From positions 18,124,001 to 18,188,000 of the forward strand of contig JAWQUS010000030.1 of assembly GCA_036365455.1 (NCBI GenBank): DNA of 64,000 nucleotides, in the 5' to 3' direction. Shown one piece after another: positions 39,340 through 49,152 of this stretch (the first letter of the stretch is position 1; every line of letters begins with the position of its first letter). The DNA is from Macrosoma leucophasiata (Eukaryota; Arthropoda; Insecta; Lepidoptera; Hedylidae). A program made the position numbers and the translations under genes. Under the pieces are notes generated by a model. It had not been told where the DNA came from, made no database searches, and saw only the letters and a program-made list of their open reading frames with translations.

Positions 39340-39660
39340 AAATCTATACAAATAAATAAAATTGGAGAGTCTGTTTGTAATATAAAAATAACTGCTTTTT
39401 ACTAAATACATATAGGTACGTACTGGATGAACATTTTTCACAAATTTTGTCTTTTTGTTCCGGCTAATCTCGGTAACGGCTGAACCGATTTTGACGGCAC
39501 ATTCACTAGCAGATAGCTCATGTAATAAGGAGTAACTTAGGTACTTTTATTTATGTACAATTATAGGTACTAGCTGTGCCCACGACTCCGTCTGCGTAGA
39601 TACTGAACAATAATTTTGTTGAATTACACGCAGACGAAGTCGCGGGCACAGCCAGTCTTA
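39340..39660 (+). repeat. RTE-like dispersed repeat with terminal inverted block
   Basis: 'caaataaataaaattggaga', 'ttgttccggctaatctcggt', 'gtaataaggagtaacttagg', then the inverted pair 'gtgcccacgactccgtctgc' / 'gcagacgaagtcgcgggcac'. It parallels 27275-27605. Confidence 0.65.
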
Positions 39661-40009
39661 AATAAATCGCTAAAACCACTCATTAGTGTCTGCGATAACA
39701 TTTGAAATGCATTTGAAACGAAATGTCTTTGAATATCTCAAAGCTTAGGGATAAATTTTAATGGATATTAAAATAAAAATAATTTTGGTCGAAAATTTTA
39801 TTATAATAGATCGAGAGCTGATGCTTGATAACTAGTACCTAGACGATATCGAGCTGAGACCGAGAAATCAATAGAAACTAGTGTGTATTTTTTAAGTTAA
39901 TTTTTTTTTAATATATTCATGTTATTAGTGTTTTCACAATTCACTGAAAATCAGAGAACAACTAACTGAACTAACTCAATTTCAGCAATAATGGATGGCT
40001 TAAACATGA
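39661..40009. other. No feature recognised
   Basis: AT-rich sequence. Confidence 0.4.
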
Positions 40010-40200
40010 CATAAATTAGATGCGTTGCCTCTCCTGAGGTGTTATTTGTCGTGTCTCTGTGCCGGAAATTACTTACAATTACATCACCACCAGATCGGAA
40101 CACTGTAGCGCTGAACATAACCATTTAGACGTAAGTAGATTAGGCAATTTGGTCGTGCCTACGCCTGCTAGGTCCGTCACTAGAGCTCTACTATTAGTAA
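40010..40200 (-). repeat. SINE-B, diverged, 3'-truncated
   Basis: The minus strand runs from 'actaatagtagagctctagt' to 'aggagaggcaacgcatc'. The 3' end is lost. Confidence 0.65.
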
Positions 40201-40680
40201 AAAAAATCGGAACTATATTAGGATAGGTTAATATTCCCTCATTTTGTGAACATGGAAGTGAGAATTGAATCTAACAAAAAATGTACTCCACCCCACCTAC
40301 AAAAGGTTTGGGAAATTATAGATAAAAAACGTATTTTCTACTATAACAGATATTTTTTTCACAAACTGTCCATCGAAACTCAGTAAGCCCAGACCGCAGC
40401 TAACAAAAAAGGATCAATGAATGCCAATTACAACTGTCCAGGCGGTGCAGGGTGCAGGACCTCCCGTTGGTTCCCAGCGTAATTGTTACAATTATACTCG
40501 GAGACGTCTGCGCTAATTGTTATCCCTAACCACGGGTAATTGAGCTTTTTGTTCCCGATTCAAAGGAAAGGATTATGCGGTAGCTCGAAAAAATAGATAA
40601 TTACCATTAACTTCCCTTAACAGTGAAAGTAAAAGTGCATGATTACATGAACATTCTTGTGAATGCTGTTCACACTAAAT
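40201..40680. other. Unique DNA with clustered TAATTG-type motifs
   Basis: Between 40478 and 40545 there are 'gtaattgtt', 'acaattata', 'ctaattgtt' and 'gtaattgag', in a block that is GC-richer than its surroundings and not repeated elsewhere. It might be regulatory. There is no reading frame. Confidence 0.25.
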
Positions 40681-40682
40681 TG

Positions 40683-41175
40683 ATGAGCCATTTGGTCCAG
40701 CGGTGTGTGATGACCGTTTAAACCGAGGCTGGGTTCGGTCCCTGTAGTCACAAATGTAGGGACAAATCACACTTTCACATCACACTAATATTATAAATGT
40801 GAAATTTTCTTTGTTTGGATGTTTGTCCGTCAATCACGCCGAAACTACTGAACAGACTTTGATGAAAATTGTTATACAGATAGGGTATTAGGCTGTCTTA
40901 GATAATAGGATACTTTTTATCACGAAAAATGTTTCTGTGGTATGTCATGGGATGATTTAATGAGTTTCCACAGGTTACGCGAAAAGCGACCTTCGTGCGG
41001 GCGGAGCCGCGGGCAACAGCTAGTTCTTATTTATTTATTTAAACTTTAATGCACCTAGTACATAAGGCGGCTATTTGTTGCAGTCGTTTCAGGTCTGGGT
41101 GTTTGTGTATGTGTTTTGTGTGTACAACGGCACCCAAGACACAGGTTTATATCTAGTGTGGGACTGTGAGTGTAA
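40683..41175 (+). repeat. SINE-C pieces split by another repeat
   Basis: 40683-40775 is the SINE-C head ('gtccagcggtgtgtgatgac', 'ctgggttcggtccctgtag'). 40785-41030 is the repeat 'attataaatgtgaaattttc' ... 'gcgggcaacagctagttctt'. 41079-41175 is the SINE-C 3' part ('ggtctgggtgtttgtgtatg', 'aacggcacccaagaca'). Confidence 0.55.
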
Positions 41176-41237
41176 GAGTATTTTTAATTTTAACCAATAT
41201 CTTAACCATGGTTATTATTTTATTTATTGGATTTTAT

Positions 41238-41362
41238 AACACATGCGAGTGAAATATTTGAAAGAAAAAATGGAAAGAAATATTTTATATCAGTCGGGAC
41301 TTGAACCCGCGACTACTAGGATCACTAGTCCAGTCGCTCTTCCAACTGACCTACCTACCAAA
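41238..41362 (-). repeat. Arm-flanked tRNA-like module
   Basis: The cap 'taacacatgcgagtgaaa' and arm 'aaaaaatggaaagaaa' precede a minus-strand module whose T arm reads CGCGGGTTCAAGTCCCG. The D arm 'caGTTGGAAGAGCGACTGG' and anticodon arm (CTGGACTAGTGATCCTAG) are readable. Same family as 1059 and 44309, with a different T arm. Confidence 0.6.
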
Positions 41363-41839
41363 GTCTACACGTGACTGTCAAATTGTTCCTGTTCCTGTCA
41401 ATTCTTCACATTTTATTGCTTTTTTTTTTAATTAATTTATTCATGACCATAGATACAGAGTCTTTCAGTCGTATACATATTGAATTTCACATTTCTTTAA
41501 ATTAATGAATATCCATATGGAAGATGACGATGATTAAATGCTTCCATGAGGAATATGATGAGATGATGGGATGGCTCCAGTAAAGCGATGGGGACTTTAC
41601 TAGGAGTTTTATGAAGTTTTGGAGGCAATACGAAAAATCACTTTTCACTTCATAATATCACTTTCTTACACTCGTGAACATTATCGAATGCTTTATGATA
41701 AAAATCCCACCATTTTTACTCATAAAAACGCGACTATACACAAATTTCGAAAATAATATCACGTAGCGACACAGCTCTTTTCCACGTTCCCGCCAAAACC
41801 CCATATTTTATTGCATTGCCTTGGTGTGGCAGTAAGTTG
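41363..41839. other. No gene recognised
   Basis: AT-rich sequence. 'ttaattaatttattcatgac' near 41433 may be a LINE tail. Confidence 0.35.
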
Positions 41840-42470
41840 GTAGCTGAGTTGCTAGAGCGATTGAATAGGCAATCGGACAGCTATCGAAAATAAATGTAAA
41901 CTATGATTAGAATGAATGTTTGTGAAATAATACGATGACTCATTAAATATTTTCGTGAAATATTAATGATTTATATTTAAAAATTGCAAAACAAAATGTA
42001 ATAAATTTAATATTTTTTATCTGTGCTCCATGTTGAACGAAACATCAATCACAGGACGTGACGTCATATGTTTGTACAACAAATATTTAACACAAGTGAT
42101 ACTTTGATTTATTGGCTCTCTTTTTGGGTATTTTCTACGTTATTTACACGAAAAATAAGTTATACGAAATTCAACAAAATTAATTTGCACTTGGTTAGTC
42201 GTATGGAATTAAAAGATTCACTTTGATTGCAAACAGTTGACGTCACATTGTTCAGAGTCATTCGGCACCGTTTACGCGGCATTTTTGAAATTATAAAATG
42301 TATGTGTAGTTTCTGGTACTTTAACATGTTTAAATAATAAAATTAATATTTTTTATGGTTAAATAAACGCATAAAGAATAATTTTAGACACATTTTCAAA
42401 AGTTGTCCGATTCCCTATTAGTGATCCCAGTGTTCGCGGGTTTAATTCCCAACTGCTATATTTTTTTTCT
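41840..42470 (+). repeat. tRNA-like module split by a TIR element
   Basis: The 5' half 'ggtagctgagttgctagagc' is at 41839-41860 and the 3' half 'agtgatcccagtgttcgcgg', 'gtttaattcc' at 42420-42450, followed by the family arm 'ttttttctttcc'. The break is in the anticodon region and holds the 556-bp element at 41864-42419. Confidence 0.55.
41864..42419. mobile_element. TIR element inside a tRNA-like module, 556 bp
   Basis: AATAGGCAATCGGACA at the left and TGTCCGATTCCCTATT at the right are inverted with one mismatch. No transposase frame is visible in the AT-rich interior. The target duplication is not resolved. Confidence 0.6.
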
Positions 42471-42489
42471 TTCCAATATTATATATTTT

Positions 42490-43038
42490 ACTGGTGGTAG
42501 AGCTCCAGTGACGGAGCTCGCGGGCGAAGGCACCACCGCATTACCTAATATACTTGCTGCTAAATGGTAGTGTTCAGCACTATCATGTTCCGGTCAGGTG
42601 GTAATGTACGGCTCTGTAATTTCCGCCACAGAAGCAACACACCTTAGGCCTCAGGAGTGGTAACGCATCTGCATTTGGACCTTGGTCTTTGTGTGGGTGT
42701 CTTAAGGCTGAATCAGAATCAGAAACTCATTTATTCATTTAGGGTGACAGGCACCTCTTATGACACGTCAAAAACAAACAAAATAAATTAAAGTGAACAA
42801 CAATTGATATACATGTCAAACAAGATAAAAAATATATGTAAAGTCAAGAATATCATCTAAGATAAAACTAAATGTAATAAACTAATGTAAAAAGTATATC
42901 AGTAGAATGTCTCATTTCCCCTTTGCAAACTGATAACAAAGAGTATAAAGAAAAGACCCAGTGACCCCTTTGCAGTGATCACTTAACATCAATGTAAACT
43001 ATACGCTTGTTTGCCACTTCCATTACATTAAAAAAATA
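42490..43038 (+). repeat. SINE-B copy split by an R5 insertion
   Basis: SINE-B 42490-42710 and 42971-43038 (ending 'gccacttccattacattaaa'). R5 (42711-42970, 'aatcagaatcagaaactcat' ... 'aaagacccagtgacccc') lies between, in the 'ggctg/cagt' region. Confidence 0.75.
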
Positions 43039-43307
43039 TATTCTTAATCCAAGATCAAGTAGTGAACAACTACAACCTGGCTCCTAGCCTAGACGGAGAT
43101 ATACAAAGAGTCCGACCATAATCGAATTGATTTGTTAATTACTCTTTATCTCGGCCCACCATTAGGCGAGCGAGCCAGCGTCCCACGCATCCATTTAATT
43201 GCTCGAATTACCGCTTTCCGAATATGATTGTGAACCAATCGAGAGTCGATTTCGTAGACGTTTTTGTATTAGAGTGTTATTTGTGTTCGATGTAGATGTG
43301 GCAAGTC
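43039..43307. other. No feature recognised
   Basis: GC-moderate unique sequence with no frame. Confidence 0.35.
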
Positions 43308-43320
43308 ATTAAGTGAAGTA

Positions 43321-43614
43321 TATGTATGTATGTATCTTCACGCCAGGTCCCTAACGGGGTAGGCAGAGAGTGTAGAGCGCCAGACATCCCGGTTCTGACA
43401 AACCTCCCGTGCCTCGTCTACCTTCATCATTCTCTTCATACATGCACGCCGATTCCTAAGACTTTTGACCCCACCATCAGACAGAACTCGACCTATTTGG
43501 TCATGGTAGGTCAGCCTTGGTCTTCCTGGGCCTCTGCAACCATCCACATTCGCATTGTATATCTGTTTAGTCATTCGCTCATTCGACATTCTTTCTATAT
43601 GCCCGAACCATCGG
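43321..43614 (-). mobile_element. RTE LINE 3' fragment, 13-bp TSD
   Basis: ATTAAGTGAAGTA at 43308-43320 and 43615-43627 flanks it. On the minus strand it encodes the last ~83 residues of the LINE at 29338-30645, with only a few base differences, and ends in a short (ATAC)n tail. 5'-truncated and young. Confidence 0.9.
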
Positions 43615-43745
43615 ATTAAGTGAAGTAACTGGCCTTATATGTCTTACTAAGTTCTGGGATTGAGATAAGACGACTTTTTTATGTATGAAACAACAGCGTC
43701 CGAAACAAATGTTCTCAGGTACTAGATAGTTTTATTTTGTTGTAC

Positions 43746-43889
43746 AGTAATACCCCGATATCTCGTTTTACGCAAAGTCCGATGTCCGATACGCGATATG
43801 CGATGTTTTTTAGTCAAAGTCGTCGGTCCTGCGCCCGATCTCTCTCCGGTCGTGGATTGCCGTCCCATCGAACGGCGAGATGAGAGTAA
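43746..43889 (+). repeat. Possible pogo/Tigger-like remnant
   Basis: 'acagtaataccccgatatct' followed by 'cgttttacg' resembles termini of pogo/Tigger-type elements. The second end is not seen, so this is weak. Confidence 0.25.
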
Positions 43890-44025
43890 TGGCCGAATAC
43901 TCAAACGTCACTCAATTTTAAGCAACTCTCAAATATGCGCTATCTCTATCGTTTGAACGTGTTTTATAAAGACAGAAGACTCTTAAGTCCCACTTAGATT
44001 TGAGTGACGTTTGAGTATTTGGCCG
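43890..44025 (+). mobile_element. GGCC MITE, copy 2 (136 bp)
   Basis: TGGCCGAATACTCAAACGTC ... GACGTTTGAGTATTTGGCCG. Same length and orientation as the copy at 26465. Confidence 0.85.
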
Positions 44026-44308
44026 TGAGGGAATAAAAGTGCACCTGTGTTTGCGCATACACTTGGGCACTATAGGTAGCAACTCCCGCGCAGTTGACTA
44101 GTCTCCTTTCAGATTGGATTGCCGTGACCGAAATTCGATCTGGAGGTCATTATTTATTTATTTAAACTTTCTTGCACTTACAAGTACATGAGGCGGACTT
44201 AATGCTATGAAGCATTCTCGACCAGTCAACCTTGGGGTTGGGATGGCGCTACTGCTACCATAAAGCAATGCAATAGATGTGAAGGAAAGATTTGACAAAT
44301 CGGGCAGG

Positions 44309-44382
44309 GCTTCAGTAGCTCAATTGGAAGAGCGGCTGGACTAGATTCCCAGTAGGTCGCGAGTTCGAGCCTCGCCTGAAGT
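44309..44382 (+). repeat. tRNA-like module 1 of tandem pair
   Basis: Acceptor GCTTCAG/CTGAAGT, D arm GCTC...GAGC, anticodon stem CTGG/CCAG with loop anticodon AGA, T arm GCGAG-TTCGAGC-CTCGC. A cloverleaf can be drawn, but the A·C mismatch in the anticodon stem, the short variable loop for a serine anticodon and the repeated context argue against a functional tRNA. Confidence 0.6.
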
Positions 44383-44615
44383 CAAATTTTTCTTTCCATT
44401 TTTCTTTAAAATAAAATATATTTCACAAGCATGTGTTAATGCGAAATAATATAAAAACAATTATTAAGGGTAAAAGCGACTTCTTTACGATATTCAATAA
44501 ACTGAAAAGTCTATTATATCGGTTGCCTAACTAGCATAGTTGGTAATAGATGGCGCTACTGCTACCATAAAGCAATGCAATAGATGTGAAGGAAAGATTT
44601 GACAAATCGGGCAGG

Positions 44616-44689
44616 GCTTCAGTAGCTCAATTGGAAGAGCGGCTGGACTAGATTCCCAGTAGGTCGCGAGTTCGAGCCTCGCCTGAAGT
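44616..44689 (+). repeat. tRNA-like module 2 of tandem pair
   Basis: Identical by eye to 44309-44382. It is followed by the same arm and then by (TA)n. Confidence 0.6.
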
Positions 44690-44719
44690 CAAATTTTTCT
44701 TTCCATTTTTCTTTAAAAT

Positions 44720-44755
<36 letters not shown>
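44720..44755. repeat. (TA)n microsatellite
   Basis: About 15 TA units interrupting the cap sequence of the second tRNA-like unit. Confidence 0.9.
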
Positions 44756-44756
<1 letters not shown>

Positions 44757-45149
44757 CATATATAATAATAAATATACATACATGTAAATAAGAAATGTTA
44801 CATATAATAATACTTAGACCTTAAAAGAATCACAATTTAAAAGAATAACGAAATCGGAAGTGCAATAATAGTGGGTACTCAAAACATCCTCAGGTAGTGG
44901 TCACGGAGCTTCCTTTTAAAAGTAAATTTACTGGAAGCCATTCTTATGTCCATTATTGTTTTAATCTGAAAAAACATGAAAACTGGCGTCTAAAGAGTTC
45001 TTTAGAGCTGGCAAATAGTCAAGTTACATAATTGTAATATTATGTTTAGTTTAAATATCCTAGAGCTAGCCTGACTTGGTTGTTTTATCAATTGTTTAAG
45101 CATTTTTATACGCCCAGGTTATCCAAAAAAATTTAGAAAACATTGACAA

Positions 45150-45520
45150 ATCAATTATAGATTTACCAGTTAAACCGTCTCTACAATGGTGAGTGCTCTG
45201 TCGAACTGTTCGACATGGTGCCACAGTCTCTTTGAGAGAGAAGATTCACCCTCACCGACTGGACACCTGGCAGTATTCAACGATGCGGTTTTCTCGTTCG
45301 TTTCTGCCCAGAACGTGTAAATTGTGCAACGAACTTCCCTCTGATGTGTTCCCTCGGTGCTACAATATGGGGTTCTTCAAAAATGGCGTCAAAAGAGTCC
45401 TTCAGGGCTGGCAGCGCGTTGGCAACTCCCCTGGTGTTGCAAATGTTCATAGGCGACGGTGACCACTTTCCATCAGGTGGCCCGTCTCCTTGCCTGTCAA
45501 CTTAATGACATAAAAAAAAA
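45150..45520 (+). mobile_element. CR1-type LINE 3' end
   Basis: The frame 45193-45462 encodes an RT C-terminal segment: SLREKIHPHRLDTW, then RSFLPRTCKLCNELPSDVF and YNMGFFKNGV, a pattern typical of CR1/jockey-type LINE C-termini (FLPRTxxLWNxLPxxVFP). The 3' UTR has 'ggtgaccactttccatcagg' and ends 'ttaatgacataaaaaaaa'. 5'-truncated, decayed. Confidence 0.75.
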
Positions 45521-45584
45521 TGTAATTAATTTTATACAACAATAGCATAATTTGGTACCTACAAAAGCAAGCGATAAATGTAAA

Positions 45585-45670
45585 AAAAGCATGGAAGGTG
45601 TGAAAGGACTGAGTTTTTTGGGGCTTAACACTCTCTACCTGTCCCTTTGGAGTAATGGCGTGATGTACAT
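45585..45670 (+). repeat. Decayed RTE LINE 3' end
   Basis: 'gaaggtgtgaaaggactgag', 'aacactctctacctgtccct', 'ggcgtgatgtacata' follows the order of the RTE LINE terminus with many changes. Confidence 0.4.
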
Positions 45671-46628
45671 ACTAGATAACCAATAATAACTATAGCGTAA
45701 ATTCCTTTCTTATAATTATGCTACAATCTAATGCCGTACGATCTATAAAATTATTGATTCGCAATTAAAGTCTATCATTATTAACGTTGATTACAAAATA
45801 AAATTGCAGCACAATCCGTCACAATTCCAGCCATGTCTACACGGAGGCATCGCCAAAAACTGGCATGCCGAGACGCATTTGACTGCCACTTACATTAAAT
45901 ACCACCATTCATTAAAACTACTTTTGAAAATAATTAAAAATCATACAAAAAACTTATACGATGGCGGAGGTGCGTTTATCTGCGAACCGCATTCTCATAC
46001 GTAGGATCACTGTCCAACTTTTCTTGGTCTGTGGAGTGTTACAAAGATCCCCGTTTCTGAAAGTGATGAGAAATTGTGGGAGAGAACAGACGGGTCATTG
46101 TTGGCTGGTAATAAAGCTAACAGCGGTTCAGAATTATAACCAATTAAGCTATCATTAAGAGTACTTCGAAGGGCGCAATTTGCCACGCACGCTGCCGGCG
46201 CGGGCGCAGGGTGGGGGAAGCCTAATTAAGTGAATCTTCAGATAGGCAGATGCACGCTTTGAAGTGCCGCTTCTTTGTAATATTAGTGTTAATGTTAAAA
46301 GCTTTGGTTGATAGCTTATGGAATGGTCATTGGGAATATCGCGCTGGGTTTTGATTTGTTTTTTGAAATGTTCAAAGTTAATTGAATGACAAAGTCGTTT
46401 TCGAAAACATAATAAGACGTAATGTACAGAGAACTTCACAATTATTACATACCTTATTTTTCTCTGCGCTTGATCACACCAGCGCCTGAAGGAAAACAAA
46501 TCTGTTTGATTGGTTTTGGATCAGCGCAGAGTTACCCGACTGCAACTATATCCCCGAAGATCTACTGATATATTTTCCACTGAAAAAAGCCAATTTGCCA
46601 GATATTATAACTATTGATAATAAAGGTA
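45671..46628. other. Apparently unique DNA
   Basis: No repeat was recognised. Frames at 45804-46004, 45961-46158 and 46155-46499 (-) have no domain. A GC-rich patch lies at 46180-46220. Confidence 0.35.
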
Positions 46629-46661
46629 AATTGTCCGAAACTCAACTATTTTCGGACAATT
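46629..46661. repeat. Perfect 12-bp hairpin
   Basis: 'aattgtccgaaa' and 'tttcggacaatt' with a 9-nt loop, followed by an A run on the plus strand. Confidence 0.7.
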
Positions 46662-46716
46662 AAAAAAAATAATAATAAAATAAGAAAATGTTAAGCCTAA
46701 CTCTATCGTTTTGGGG

Positions 46717-46770
46717 AATTTCGTACTTTTGACCTAAAAAAAACATTTTTTAGGTCAAAAGTACGAAATT
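46717..46770. repeat. Perfect 25-bp hairpin with 4-nt loop
   Basis: The left arm 'aatttcgtacttttgaccta' plus AAAAA is perfectly inverted after the loop AACA. It is a near-perfect 54-bp palindrome with no coding content and no other copy seen in the window. Confidence 0.85.
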
Positions 46771-47165
46771 TTTTTTTTCATCCCAACAAAAATAAGGTGT
46801 ACCTATATTTCCTAAATCCACAATCTACAGTAACCTAGTCTGATTGACCAGCTATTCTTGATGGCTGGAGTTCATATACCAATGCTCCCAAATTACATCA
46901 AATCTTGACAGAATCATAAAAATGTTCGGCATCCAATGTAATTAGCTTTAATTGCTACAATAAAGGTAAATTGTTCACAAGAGAATTTCGTATTGATTAG
47001 AGATGTATTTGCTTTGAGAAGTTGATTGAGATGAGAACTCATGAATATTTATTTACTGATTTAGTAGGTGCCTATCTATAAAAAATTAATATGGCGTCGG
47101 GACGTGATGACCCTACCACCCATTAGTGAAGGCGAATTCTGCCACTAGAGTGAGTGATTCATAGA
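46771..47165. other. No feature recognised
   Basis: AT-rich sequence. Confidence 0.4.
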
Positions 47166-47292
47166 TCACAGACCGTACTACGACTTTACGTTCAGCAAAG
47201 TAGGTATGGTTAGATAGAACTGTCAGTAAAGTATGGGTTTTGACACTTCTAAGCGTACTTTGCTGAAAGTGAAGTCGTAGTGCGATTTGTGA
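47166..47292. mobile_element. TCACAGACC MITE, copy 2 (127 bp)
   Basis: TCACAGACCGTACTACGACT ... AAGTCGTAGTGCGATTTGTGA. It is a compact copy without the LINE insertion present at 35656-36224 and shares 'gcaaagta' / 'tactttgc' subterminal repeats. Confidence 0.75.
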
Positions 47293-47299
47293 ATTTCCC

Positions 47300-48020
47300 C
47301 CTTTTTTTACGTGGGGAAACGCGCATGGGCACCCGCCATTTAGGGGAAAAGCTGGTGAGACTTGTACTCACTAAAACTCCGCGGTGATCCGACTCGTCCG
47401 CCATCAGCGGCGAGGTGGGTCACGGGAACGCTTACGCACATATCCACGACCCCGCCGGCTACTGCTCGTCTCTGAGCCCTCCACAGGTTAAACTCTTTGG
47501 CTCCAACGAACACTAGTAGCGTGCGGAACACGTGCACGCTATCCAGCTTGGGGCCACTCCATTTGGGACACCCCTAATCTGACGCCCGGAGGTCCATGTC
47601 CAGCCATCCATCCATCCAGTCCATGCATACCACTCACATCACCAGGCGTCCCAAGACGCCCGGGTGAAGGGGTTCAGGCACACAGTTCGGCCTCGAGGGA
47701 GAGGGAGTGTCGAAGAAGTTTAACCCTCAGCGGCGACCTGCAATCCTGGTGGCGCCGTGAGGGAGTGCCTCGCGGCACAACCACGTCCGTCGCCATCTGA
47801 CGGCGGAACCACCGTTAGGCGGCTGGGGATAGGATGTTCGGCCAACGACATTCCCATACACCTCTTCCCCAGTCGTCTCCTCACCACAGCAGCAAGTGGC
47901 GGGCAGAGCTACAGTTCTCCTCGCTGGGCTCCTCTTAGCTTCGCCGGTGTGGCTCAATCTACCGACTACTAAGCCCCCCCGCCCCGCCACGACAAGGCGG
48001 AAACCCTCGGGGGAATTTTC
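47300..48020. repeat. GC-rich block, probably LINE 5' region
   Basis: GC-rich sequence ('aaactccgcggtgatccgac', 'gcggaaaccctcgggggaat') in an AT-rich setting. I recognise it as resembling 5' regions of lepidopteran LINEs (R1/R2-like), but no ORF1 or RT is present. Frames at 47340-47990 on both strands are mutual shadows. Confidence 0.35.
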
Positions 48021-48469
48021 TGACCTAAGTCACCTAAGTGTTCTGAAGCTGCAACTAAATTAACTCATGATGTGGTAACAAAGTAATATACCTACATTAC
48101 AAATTGTTGAAGTTGTATATTTTATAGGTAACAAATATCCGCCAAACGAGTAGTTCACGGTCCGGCGAGTCCGACGACGCAGGAAGCGGTAATAGAGCCG
48201 AAACGCAGGCTGCCACACCATCATCAAGCATGCTCACACGCTCGACAAAGTAGCATTTATTTGTAATATTTTAGTTATGTCTGATTAGCTACATTAGCAA
48301 GTAAAATCTTTAAAAATTACAATTTCAAGATTCAAGATTGTGTTGTGTTAAGTCAAGAATAGTAAATACATAGAAAAGTTATATAAAAGACACAAAGCCC
48401 ATTAGAGCCACCCAGCACCCGACCAGCACCACCTCGTCACAAGACGCGAGGATAAATCTACTAGGCGGC
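48021..48469. other. No feature recognised
   Basis: 48130-48260 is GC-moderate ('gtccggcgagtccgacgacg') and could be part of an LTR-type repeat, but no second copy was found here. Confidence 0.3.
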
Positions 48470-48565
48470 CACTCGGCGTCCATCCGGCGTCCAATCGGCG
48501 TCCATCCGTCGTCCACCCGGCGTCCATCCAGCGTTCACCCAGCGTCCACCCGGTGTGCACCGGGT
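48470..48565. repeat. 12-bp minisatellite
   Basis: About seven to eight units of the type 'cggcgtccatcc' with point changes, ending 'cacccggtgtgcaccgggta'. The frame over it (48402-48647, -) yields a low-complexity peptide and is not a gene. Confidence 0.8.
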
Positions 48566-48821
48566 AGTCAAACAGATAAGATCGTACATCGACATTGTAA
48601 GTTTGCGGATTGAAATCGCGTGCGCAACACCACCAGTACTTCCTCAATTACCCGACGTTTTACTTTCCAGCTACCGTGGTACAGTTGAAGAACACTCCGC
48701 TAATCCAAAATCAATCAAATATAGTTTTTTTTCCATCAAATTAAGTGATTTAGCGGCAATTGCCTTATAGTTCAATAATACTGAGATAAATCCGAAAACT
48801 AGTTTTATTTCATTGTGGGTA

Positions 48822-49139
48822 CGACGTAACTTCACGCCTGTAATCCCCGAAGGGGTAGGCAGAGGTAAATGCATGCATTTAATCATACATGCAAACACCC
48901 ACGACTCGCCGGTTACGTTTTGGCCCATGTAACAGGTGGCGAACCTGTTGCCATCTCCGGGCACATTACCAAACTCCGGGGTACTGGGAAACTTCCAGAA
49001 AATGGAAAAATCCCAATAGAAGCAGAGATAAAGGATTTTAGACCGTTATCTCTAATATCCCCCGACCCGGGAATCGAACCCAGGACCTCCAGCGTAATAG
49101 TAGTGGCCTGCTACCACTACGCTACTGAGGCAGTTTCAG
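48822..49139 (-). mobile_element. SINE-A, full length, 13-bp TSD
   Basis: TTCATTGTGGGTA at 48809-48821 and 49140-49152. The minus strand begins near 'actgaaactgcctcagtagc', with A box 'tagcgtagtggtagc' and B box 'gggttcgattcc', and ends 'tacaggcgtgaagttacgtc'. Confidence 0.95.
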
Positions 49140-49152
49140 TTCATTGTGGGTA

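Larger units (their letters stand above)
44242..44710 (+). repeat. 307-bp tandem duplication carrying tRNA-like modules
   Basis: The unit starts 'gatggcgctactgctaccat' at 44242 and again at 44549. Each copy contains 'agatttgacaaatcgggcag', a tRNA-like module, and the arm 'gtcaaatttttctttccatt'. The first copy is followed by the cap ('cacaagcatgtgttaatgcg') and the spacer. The second ends in the TA run at 44723. Confidence 0.85.

Noticed and set aside
44309..44689. Two functional tRNA genes (anticodon AGA)
   Set aside because: Serine tRNAs need a long variable arm, the anticodon stem has a mismatch, and the module recurs with repeat arms at several loci. Annotated as tRNA-like repeats.
45804..46499. 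Three overlapping frames of 65-114 codons as host exons
   Set aside because: No recognised domain, frames conflict, and splice sites are not convincing.
47340..47990. Frames of 65-87 codons in the GC-rich block as a host gene
   Set aside because: Open frames on both strands are expected at high GC. No domain was recognised.
48402..48647. 81-codon frame on the minus strand
   Set aside because: Its second half is the translated 12-bp minisatellite, giving a low-complexity peptide.
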